From: Hyphomicrobiales bacterium
GTDB lineage: Bacteria > Pseudomonadota > Alphaproteobacteria > Rhizobiales > JAUVMS01
NCBI GenBank assembly: GCA_030600135.1
Contig: JAUVMS010000022.1
Coordinates: forward strand, 1-14,645
Length of the DNA: 14,645 nt
Reading direction: 5' to 3'
The position numbers and the translations under genes were made by a program. The notes below the pieces were generated by a model. That model had not been told where the DNA came from. It searched no databases and saw nothing but the letters and a program-made list of their open reading frames with translations. Positions 7,260 through 14,645 of this stretch are shown here, in pieces (within the stretch, counting starts at the first letter, position 1; each line of letters opens with the position of its first letter).

Positions 7260-8564
7260 TCATTCGGTGTCGGCATCGCTGAGCCGGATTGCCACGGATC
7301 GACAGTGCGCGTCGAGACCTTCCGCCGTGGCGAGTACCATTGCCGCCGGCCCCAGGGCTTTGAGCGATTGGGGGTCGAGGCGCAATATCGAGGTTCGTTT
7401 CATGAAATCGAGCACTCCGAGAGCGGACGAAAAGCGCGCGCTGCGAGCCGTCGGCAGCACATGATTGGAGCCTGCAACATAGTCGCCAATGGCTTCCGGC
7501 GTGTGGCGGCCGAGAAAGATGGCGCCGGCATTGTGGATGCGTTTCGCAAGTGCGTCGGCGTTTGGCGTCGCGATTTCCAGATGTTCAGCGGCGATACGAT
7601 TGGCCAGTGCGGGCGCGTCATCGAGGTCGGCAACGGTGATGATGGCGCCATAGGATTGCCAACTCGCCCTGGCAATTTGCGCGCGGTTTAGCTGTGCGAG
7701 CTGGGCTTCGACGGCCCGTTCGACGGCGACGGCAAATGCTGCATCGTCGGTAATCAGAATGGATTGCGCCGCCTCGTCGTGCTCGGCCTGGGCGAGCAGA
7801 TCGACGGCAATCCAGTCCGGATCGTTGTCGCCATCGGCGATGATCAGAACTTCCGATGGGCCGGCCACCATGTCGATGCCGACCGTGCCAAAGACCTGGC
7901 GTTTGGCGGCCGCGACATAGGCATTGCCGGGACCGACAATCTTGGCGACCGGGGCAACGGTCTCGGTGCCGAAAGCCAGCGCCGCGATGGCCTGCGCGCC
8001 GCCGACGCGATAGACCTCGTCGACGCCGGCAAGGCTGGCGGCCGCCAGTACCAGGGGGTTGAGTTCGCCGTTGGGTGTCGGCACGACCATGGCAATGCGC
8101 TCGACGCCTGCAATCTTGGCCGGGATGGCGTTCATGAGAACCGAACTCGGATAGGCCGCTTTGCCGCCCGGGACGTAGAGCCCGGCCGAGTCAACAGCCG
8201 TCCAGCGATAGCCGAGTTCGGCGCCAGCGCCGTCCACGTAGCGGTCGTCGCTGGGGAACTGGCGTTGGTGATGGGACTTGATCCGATCGGCGGCAAACGC
8301 CAATGCCGCCATGGTCTCGCTGTCGACGGCGTCGGCGGCGTCTGAAATGTCCGCACTAGAGACTTGGATGCCGACTTGGTCGAGCTCGACATGGTCGAAG
8401 CGGGCGGTGAACTCTTGCAGAGCGTCATCGCCGCGCTGACGCACGGCTTCGATGATGTCTCGGACCGCATCGTTGACGTCTCCTGCGGTCTCGCGTTTGC
8501 GGCCCAAAAATTGCGCGAACTCCGTCTCGAAGCTCGGCGACGTGCTGTCGAGGCGTTGAGGCAT
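7260..8564 (-). CDS. hisD: histidinol dehydrogenase
   Basis: A zinc enzyme that oxidises L-histidinol to L-histidine in two NAD+-dependent steps, the end of histidine synthesis. From the ATG at 8564 the protein is 434 residues, the usual length. The zinc ligands known from E. coli fall almost exactly in register: Gln259 and His262 in AQAEHDE, Asp361 in IGDYVAGSNHVLPT and His420 in EGLDAH. The catalytic Glu-His pair is Glu327-His328 (AEHLE). The family signature runs from about 235 to 264 (GPSEVLIIADG). The open frame continues upstream to a TTG at 8657 with ATG codons at 8618 and 8612, but family resemblance begins at PQRLDS, so 8564 is preferred. No strong ribosome site is visible for any of the four. 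As usual in this group, hisD lies outside a his operon. Confidence 0.95.
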   Translation of the reverse strand: MPQRLDSTSPSFETEFAQFLGRKRETAGDVNDAVRDIIEAVRQRGDDALQEFTARFDHVELDQVGIQVSSADISDAADAVDSETMAALAFAADRIKSHHQRQFPSDDRYVDGAGAELGYRWTAVDSAGLYVPGGKAAYPSSVLMNAIPAKIAGVERIAMVVPTPNGELNPLVLAAASLAGVDEVYRVGGAQAIAALAFGTETVAPVAKIVGPGNAYVAAAKRQVFGTVGIDMVAGPSEVLIIADGDNDPDWIAVDLLAQAEHDEAAQSILITDDAAFAVAVERAVEAQLAQLNRAQIARASWQSYGAIITVADLDDAPALANRIAAEHLEIATPNADALAKRIHNAGAIFLGRHTPEAIGDYVAGSNHVLPTARSARFSSALGVLDFMKRTSILRLDPQSLKALGPAAMVLATAEGLDAHCRSVAIRLSDADTE

Positions 8565-8622
8565 CTTTGATCGTGGATCCTTCAGTTCAAGAGGTTTGAC
8601 ACCAGCCTGCATCGGCATGCGG

Positions 8623-8659
8623 GATTGGCTTGCGTTCAAGTGCCGCTCAACAGCCAATC
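8623..8659. repeat. 8-bp inverted repeat between the DUF2948 gene and hisD
   Basis: GATTGGCT at 8623-8630 and its exact complement AGCCAATC at 8652-8659 flank 21 bases in the roughly 98-base gap between the DUF2948 stop and the preferred hisD start. No T-run follows. It may be a leader structure, an operator or chance. Confidence 0.4.
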
Positions 8660-8662
8660 AAT

Positions 8663-9169
8663 TTACACGTCGCTATTCGATGTCTCAGCATCTTGCGGTT
8701 CATCGGGCTCGGGTTGGCCATCGGCATTGTGTTCCGGCCGGTTGTGGGTCCGCCAAATGGGGCCCAGATCCTTGAGCTCGGCTTCTATGCACTCGACGTC
8801 GAGCTGGACCGCTCCACCACCGGCAAACAACAGGGTAATGGTACCCTCGGGCTCCGGTGGCGATGCGGCCTTGTATTCGATTGCCAGCAGTTCGAGCACA
8901 ACGTCGGGCGCATCAAGATCGATGTCGAGCAATTGAGCCCGCAACACGCGCTCCACCCGGAGTGCGCTGCGGCGGCGCTCGAATTGTTTCTTGCCGTCAT
9001 GTTGATTGCCCTTGGCAGTGGTCCAGTCGAAGCGGTTCATCAGCACCGCGAAGCGCTTCTCGCGCGGCACATAGGCCATGTCGCCGACGCGCAGGACGGC
9101 GTCCTGCAGGTGAGCGGAGACAATGTTCAAATCTTGCAGATCCAGGGCCTGAAGCTTGAGCGTGTTCAT
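8663..9169 (-). CDS. DUF2948 family protein
   Basis: A 168-residue soluble protein that matches the alphaproteobacterial DUF2948 family found between murA and hisD. Seen: an N-terminal LKLQALDLQDLNIVSAHLQDAV, then VLRVGDMAYVPREKRFAVLMNRFDW, a block of basic residues, SALRVERVLRAQLLDID, LLAIEY, ITLLFAGGGAVQLDVECIEAELKDLG, and an acidic, proline-rich tail of about 25 residues. The alternating charged and apolar strands suggest a mixed alpha/beta cytosolic domain. The function of the family is unknown to me. It is the second gene after murA on the same strand (165-base gap), so it is probably expressed with murA and hisD. The ATG at 9169 gives the expected start. Confidence 0.9.
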   Translation of the reverse strand: MNTLKLQALDLQDLNIVSAHLQDAVLRVGDMAYVPREKRFAVLMNRFDWTTAKGNQHDGKKQFERRRSALRVERVLRAQLLDIDLDAPDVVLELLAIEYKAASPPEPEGTITLLFAGGGAVQLDVECIEAELKDLGPIWRTHNRPEHNADGQPEPDEPQDAETSNSDV

Positions 9170-9334
9170 TTAGGTGCGCGGTCTCAAGAAATGGGTTGAA
9201 GCAGGCGGGAGTGCCTAGTTGGCGAGTGATACCCGTCGCGAAGTCTCGGCGCAACGGAGCTTGGCGCCGCAATTCGTGCCAATTTCGTGCGGCTGCGAAC
9301 ATTGCGGCGCACCGTGGTCGACCATCTGGGCTCG

Positions 9335-10624
<1,290 letters not shown>

Positions 10625-10713
10625 ACCGGCCTGCTCGATTGCGTTAATCTTCAGTACACCATGCAAGGCTTGTGCCCACGAGGGCGAAGGGTCGGGCGTT
10701 GATGGCCACCAAT

Positions 10714-10731
10714 CCTGATCATTTGATCAGG
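10714..10731. repeat. short perfect palindrome upstream of murA
   Basis: CCTGATCA, two T, TGATCAGG: eight paired bases on each side, 90 bases upstream of the murA ATG and 31 bases downstream of the small gene's stop. As RNA it would form a seven-bp hairpin with a four-base loop. No T-run follows in the direction of murA, so it is not a typical terminator. A dimeric regulator site is possible, without a known match. Confidence 0.45.
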
Positions 10732-10761
10732 GCCCACCCGTTACTCGGTTACGACTGGGGT

Positions 10762-10965
10762 TTACCGCTCACGCTTCGGCACGACGCCGGAAATACCGTG
10801 TGCCGTGGGCTTGTCGCTCGGATCGGGTCGAGTTTGATCCGTTGATCTGCTGCGCGCCCGTGCCTGGTCTTTGCGCCGCTTGAGGTTGTCACGAAGCTGC
10901 TTTGCCAAGCGCTGTTCGCGGTTATCGGTCTTGCGGTCCCCCGACGTGTGTTCCTGGTTCATCAT
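10762..10965 (-). CDS. small conserved basic protein upstream of murA
   Basis: A 67-residue, strongly charged protein without membrane segments. The core RLAKQLRDNLKRRKDQARAR is a basic helix of a kind I recognise from short hypothetical proteins next to murA in Hyphomicrobiales; the ends are polar and look disordered. No function is known to me. The frame opens with TTG at 10983, but two adjacent ATG codons at 10965 and 10962 are more likely starts; no strong ribosome site decides between them. Same strand as murA, 137 bases before its start. The helix could bind nucleic acid or ribosomes, but that is only a guess from charge. Confidence 0.6.
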   Translation of the reverse strand: MMNQEHTSGDRKTDNREQRLAKQLRDNLKRRKDQARARSRSTDQTRPDPSDKPTAHGISGVVPKRER

Positions 10966-11064
10966 AAGTTTTCTGATCGCCAATCTTCAATTGGACTGCA
11001 TATCAACAATGGACGATATGTCTGCCCTTAACCCACCAATCAGACGCAATCCTATCAGAAAGCA

Positions 11065-13047
11065 CTATGTAGCAACCAAATCGGGTGAACAAATGTCATG
11101 CGTCGTTGCTTGAGCTGGTTCGGGCCAGCGCGCCTTCCAGGCCGCAAGCATGAGCACAATCCACAGGTGGTCGGCCCAATTGGCGCGCCCGCTCACGTGT
11201 TGGTCCCAGGTCGTTCTTATGGCATGGCCATCAATGCCAAACTCGCCATCCCAGTCCGTCGTGACTATCAGATCGCGTGCCCACTCGTGCAAATCTTGGC
11301 GGAGCCAGCGCTCGAGTGGCACCGCGAAGCCCATTTTGGGTCGTTCAAGCAGTTCGCGTGGGACGCGACGGTAGAGCAAGTTGCGTAAAACCAGCTTGTT
11401 GCCGGTCTTTGAGAGTTTGGCGGCCAGGCCGGCACGCCATGATGCCTCGACGACGCGATGGTCGAGCAGCGGCACCCGGACTTCGAGGGCGTGGGCCATC
11501 GATGCGCGGTCGACCTTGGTCAATATGTCGTCCGGCAGGTAGGTCAGCATGTCGAGAAATTGCATGCGTTCCTCGCTCGCCGCGAGGTTGGTTTTCTCGA
11601 GTTCGGCGAAGGCAGCGGGGGGCGCTTCCCACGCCTCAGGATAGACCGAATGCCAAAAGGTTATGAGTGCGCGATAGGCTGAATCACCATCATCGGCGGT
11701 GAGCATTTGCGTTAGCTTGTGGATGCGCCGGGCGACCGAAATTCCTGGGCCGTTACGCTTTAGTAGGAGCGGCTGGACGAGATTGTCCCATGCCGATGCC
11801 GGCGCCCGGAGCATCCGCGCTGCGCCATGGCGAACAGGGCCCGGAAGGTATCTGCGGATCGTATCGATGCGGGCGCTCCAGGCGTAGCGATTGTAGCCGG
11901 CAAAGAGCTCATCGCCGCCGTCACCCGACAGCGCCACGGTCACGTCCCGTCGCGTGAGGGCGCTCAGAATGAGGGTTGGGATCTGCGAAGAATCGGCGAA
12001 CGGTTCGTCATAGATGTCGGCAAGCGAGGGAATGATGTCGAGCAGGGTGCGCTCATCGACATAGTGTTCCGTGTGCTCTGTACCGAGATGCGCCGCAACG
12101 GCCTTTGCGTGTTCCGCCTCGTTATAGGCCTGTTCGCCGAAGCCAATGGAATAGGTGCGCACGGGCCGGGTCGACTGCTCTTGCATGAGGGCGACGACGA
12201 GCGAGGAATCGATGCCGCCCGATAGGAACGCCCCGAGCGGCACGTCGGAGAGCATTCGGCCCTTGACCGCGTCCAGCAGCAATGGCTCGAGTTCGTCGGC
12301 GGCGGCGTCCACCGTATCGATCGTGGCGCCGGTGCGCGCATTGGCGACGACATCACTGAGTGACCAGTACGACGTAATCTCTGGCTCTGCGCCAGGCGAT
12401 AGTGTCAACATCGTGCCCGGCGCCAATTTGGATACATCTCGGTAAATCGTGAGGGGCGCAGGCACGTAGCCGTGTCGCAGGTAACCGGCAAGGGCGCGCT
12501 GATCGATCTCAGGCGCAAATCCCGGCACGCTGAAGAGGGCCTTGAGTTCTGAAGTGAACAGTAGCGCGCCGTTGCTCCTGCCCCAATAGAGCGGCTTTAT
12601 CCCCATGCGGTCGCGGACCAGGGTCAGACGGCGGTCGCGCTTGTCCCACAGCGCAAAGGCGAACATGCCGACCATGCGCTCGACAGCGCGGCCAACGCCC
12701 CACCGGGCGCAAGCCTCGAGCAGCACCTCGGTGTCTGAGTGACCGCGGAATGCAATACCCTTGGAGGCCAAGTCGGGGCGCACATCGCCGGCATTGTAGA
12801 TCTCGCCGTTATAGCAAATGACATAGCGTCCGCAGGCCGAAGTCATCGGTTGTGCGCCGGCGGGCGACAGATCGATGATTGATAGGCGACGATGGGCGAA
12901 GGCGATGCCGGCGGAGCTGTCGGCCCAAACGTCGCCGCTGTCGGGCCCGCGGTGGTGCAGCCGCACCTCCATGGCGCGCGCCACTCCGACAAGCGCGTCG
13001 GCGCCCCATGACGGCTGCGCCAATAGCAATCCGGCTATGCCACACAT
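11065..13047 (-). CDS. asnB: asparagine synthase (glutamine-hydrolysing)
   Basis: A 660-residue two-domain enzyme. The N-terminal class II glutamine amidotransferase domain (about 1-200) starts with MCGIAG, so Cys2 is the nucleophile after Met removal; RGPDSG (33-38), the RLSIIDL strand and YNGEIYN (79-85) build the glutamine site. The synthetase domain (about 245-640) has the pyrophosphate loop SGGIDSS at 276-282 and a second SGDGGDELFAGYNRY block. ATP and glutamine are used to amidate an aspartate or another carboxylate. The long form of about 630-660 residues is common both in asparagine synthesis and, as exosortase or polysaccharide-cluster copies, in amidation of sugar acids. The lone rfbB in the window hints at the second, but the distance (over 6 kb) makes this weak. 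The ATG at 13047 has AGGA upstream. No partner gene is adjacent. Confidence 0.93.
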   Translation of the reverse strand: MCGIAGLLLAQPSWGADALVGVARAMEVRLHHRGPDSGDVWADSSAGIAFAHRRLSIIDLSPAGAQPMTSACGRYVICYNGEIYNAGDVRPDLASKGIAFRGHSDTEVLLEACARWGVGRAVERMVGMFAFALWDKRDRRLTLVRDRMGIKPLYWGRSNGALLFTSELKALFSVPGFAPEIDQRALAGYLRHGYVPAPLTIYRDVSKLAPGTMLTLSPGAEPEITSYWSLSDVVANARTGATIDTVDAAADELEPLLLDAVKGRMLSDVPLGAFLSGGIDSSLVVALMQEQSTRPVRTYSIGFGEQAYNEAEHAKAVAAHLGTEHTEHYVDERTLLDIIPSLADIYDEPFADSSQIPTLILSALTRRDVTVALSGDGGDELFAGYNRYAWSARIDTIRRYLPGPVRHGAARMLRAPASAWDNLVQPLLLKRNGPGISVARRIHKLTQMLTADDGDSAYRALITFWHSVYPEAWEAPPAAFAELEKTNLAASEERMQFLDMLTYLPDDILTKVDRASMAHALEVRVPLLDHRVVEASWRAGLAAKLSKTGNKLVLRNLLYRRVPRELLERPKMGFAVPLERWLRQDLHEWARDLIVTTDWDGEFGIDGHAIRTTWDQHVSGRANWADHLWIVLMLAAWKARWPEPAQATTHDICSPDLVAT

Positions 13048-13951
13048 CGATCAGATCCTACGACGCTTGTCCATCTCTTGTTGGCGCGATTGGTGTTGGT
13101 GAGGGCCGCAATTACGCAGATGATGGGTGTTTGCCATTCAGTAGCGCCGTTCGTGCGTGGGATCGAGTGACAAAGTGGCACCATGGGTGGTGCGAGCCGG
13201 ATTCTGCAGGATGGCACGGCGATTTGGTTGACCACTTTGCCGCTCCTTGGCCCAGAGCTTGTCACGGCCGTCCCTTGTCGCCCGAGTTTCTGGGCGCGAA
13301 GAATGCATAGCTCGGTGCCCACACAATAGGCAAAAACGATAAGTTCCCACAGTTGGCGACCAATTAATGGCGTGGCCCTGAATTCATGTGAAAAACTCAA
13401 GCAAGAAGCTGCAGATCGTTCATGTCGCAGGGCTCGTTGCCAATATCGGTCATCAAGGCCCAACCTGAGGGCGTGACGTATGCGACGGGGTACCTGTTGT
13501 CGCGATCCCGGAGGCGTGTGCTGCACAGTCGAGTGGGAAATCCTCCGAAGACATAGAGGTAGCGGGATTTGAAAGAACCCAAAAAGGCTTCCTCGGAACC
13601 TGATTGCCGTTAGCCTTCCGGAAAGCCGGATCCACGTACTATGGATCTTGGGTTTCAAGCCGGGCTTATAATGCTGGTCTCCTTGAGCTCCAATGCGACA
13701 GAGATCCAGGACAGGTAAGGAGGCGGCGGCACATGCTCGCCGCTCGCGAAATTGACTGCCGGTTGTGCAAGCCTCTGATTAGGGCAATACCTCATGGTTC
13801 ATCGCAGGCCCTTCTTAAAAAGGTAACCATTCGCTGCAGTGCACAAAATGGCTTCGTTTCGCAAAACAGGTCGGGCGCGCGCGTCTGCGCCTTGGCTGGT
13901 GACCCGGCAAACGCGCAAGGCTTCTGAGGACTGTGCAGTTCGAGATCTGTA
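13048..13951. other. gene-poor region upstream of asparagine synthase
   Basis: About 900 bases with no gene I can support firmly. Several open frames exist on both strands (the longest is 13035-13658, minus, overlapping the asparagine synthase start), but their products are rich in Arg, Ser and Cys with no recognisable domain and look like chance. No tRNA, rRNA or tandem repeat is seen. One frame at 13397-13582 is listed separately. Together with the transposase remnant at the right edge, this suggests a decaying accessory stretch. Confidence 0.5.
13397..13582 (-). CDS. possible small ORF or gene remnant, unknown
   Basis: A 61-codon frame beginning with TTG at 13582; an in-frame stop lies about 27 bases further upstream and no ATG is available near the start. 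The product (SRYLYVFGG near the N-terminus, then RDRDNRYPVAYVTPSGWALM, then a Cys-containing acidic end) has balanced composition and normal third-position GC, better than neighbouring frames. I do not recognise a family. It may be the 3' end of an inactivated gene. Confidence 0.22.
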   Translation of the reverse strand: MGSFKSRYLYVFGGFPTRLCSTRLRDRDNRYPVAYVTPSGWALMTDIGNEPCDMNDLQLLA

Positions 13952-13966
13952 GAACAAAAAGTGAAC
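13952..13966. promoter_or_regulatory. candidate LexA (SOS) box, GAAC-N7-GAAC
   Basis: GAAC at 13952-13955 and GAAC at 13963-13966 are separated by exactly seven A-rich bases. This direct repeat (GTTC-N7-GTTC on the other strand) is the known LexA recognition form in alphaproteobacteria. No SOS gene such as imuA, recA or lexA follows on either side within the window. A chance match of this eight-base pattern is not negligible in 14.6 kb. Confidence 0.4.
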
Positions 13967-14262
13967 AAATGTAGAGTAATGACGCTTTGCGAATCGGCAT
14001 GCCATCCATCTTAATATGCTCAGTTCGGATGATCAGTGCCCAGCAACGCCGCCGAGCACGCCATGTCGTACTTGGGAGGTGGCGCCGCCCGATGGCGCAG
14101 AAGGCGTGACGGGTTCGATGCGTGAGCAGATTTTTCTTTGGCGAACTACACGGGGAAAACGCTATGAGTTCGGGACGGCCGCCAATCGAAGAAAATGCTC
14201 AAGAGAGCACGGGGCAAATCAGATTCGTTGGTCTCGTTGCTCAAGCGGGGAGGTCGGCGATA

Positions 14263-14645
14263 CGGCGGTACTATTCGGACGAGTTGCGCGTGCGCGTGAT
14301 ACGCCGTTGATGGCGGTGCGTCTGCGCGAAGAGCGTGGTCTGGCCGTTGGCATTGGTTCGGTGTGGCGGTTTTTCGACCGTCATGGCATCAGCTTCAAAA
14401 AAAAGCGTGCGCGCCGCCGAGCAGGATCGCCCTGATGTTGGCGAGGCACGCGAGACCTGGCGCACGAGCCAGCAAGGGCTCGATTCGCACCGCCTGATCT
14501 TCATCGACGAGACCGGAATGCCAACCAACATGGCGCGCCGATACGGCAGGGCGCGCCGAGCGGCTCGTCGCCAGGCTTCCGCACGGTCACTGGAAGACGA
14601 CGACCTTCGTTGCCGGGCTACGCACAGACGGCATTGCCGCGCCGA
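14263..14645 (+). pseudogene. IS630 family transposase, decayed and cut by the window edge
   Basis: Pieces of one IS630-type DDE transposase are spread over several frames. First, 14263-14308 gives an N-terminal RRYYSDELRVRVIRR followed by TGA. Second, 14298-14404 in another frame gives RLREERGLAVGIGSVWRFFDR and then HGISFKK; the helix-turn-helix stretch of roughly 55-60 residues that should lie between these two is missing. Third, after the run of eight A at 14397-14404 the reading moves by one base to AAEQDRPDVGEAR and LIFIDETGMPTNMARRYGRA, where FIDET holds the first catalytic Asp. Fourth, near 14554-14557 about five bases are lost, and from 14558 a further frame gives ERLVARLPHGHWKTTTFVAGLRTDG up to the edge. 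An internal deletion plus two frameshifts make this a dead copy. The ends of the element and its TA target duplication were not found. Confidence 0.85.

Noticed and set aside
7764..8345. Plus-strand open frame of 193 codons
   Set aside because: Antisense to hisD, whose active-site residues are all present on the minus strand; no domain recognised.
13035..13658. Minus-strand open frame of 207 codons upstream of asparagine synthase
   Set aside because: It overlaps the asparagine synthase start in another frame. The product is rich in Arg, Ser and Cys with no domain pattern, so chance is more likely.
14397..14404. Run of eight A as a programmed frameshift site in a live IS630 transposase
   Set aside because: A missing helix-turn-helix region, a stop after the N-terminal piece and a further deletion near 14554 make this copy non-functional whatever happens at the A-run.

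Overview
The window (14,645 bases, GC-rich) looks like a chromosomal segment of an alphaproteobacterium of the Hyphomicrobiales (Rhizobiales). The main support is a run of same-strand genes in an order I know from that group: small conserved gene, murA, DUF2948 gene, hisD, UPF0262 gene, low-molecular-weight phosphatase, (infA), maf, yacG. The genus cannot be read from the sequence.

Layout. Positions 1-3123 are all on the minus strand: the first half of a glycerate 2-kinase gene cut by the window edge (1-606), a doubtful small ORF (835-1023), an HdeD-type membrane protein (1285-1887) and an AI-2E-family transporter (2038-3123). The only convincing plus-strand gene is rfbB, dTDP-glucose 4,6-dehydratase (3596-4663). 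It is divergent from the transporter across a 472-base gap and convergent with yacG. From 4762 to 10965 the minus-strand housekeeping block runs, in transcription order, from the small conserved gene through murA, DUF2948, hisD, UPF0262 and the phosphatase to maf and yacG. A glutamine-dependent asparagine synthase (11065-13047) lies upstream of it on the same strand. Positions 13048 to about 14260 are gene-poor, with one weak ORF and a LexA-like box. The right edge holds a decayed IS630-family transposase.

The most notable observation lies between the phosphatase and maf, where infA (translation initiation factor IF-1) is expected. The minus strand at 5691-5927 reads as a recognisable IF-1 protein along nearly its full length, but it has an in-frame TAG at 5802-5804, no start codon and one missing codon. 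It is an infA pseudogene at its ancestral position. A working IF-1 gene should therefore exist elsewhere in the genome. The only available ATG for maf lies inside this remnant, so Maf either carries an unusual N-terminal extension of about 40 residues or starts in a non-standard way.

How the genes work together: MurA opens peptidoglycan synthesis, HisD closes histidine synthesis, and Maf and YacG act on nucleotide pools and gyrase. RfbB and the asparagine synthase could serve surface-polysaccharide synthesis, but no glycosyltransferases or other sugar-nucleotide genes are present. Three clean inverted repeats sit in gaps inside the housekeeping block (6549-6573, 8623-8659, 10714-10731); none has the T-tract of an intrinsic terminator. 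I found no tRNA, rRNA or CRISPR array, and no system that I would call new.
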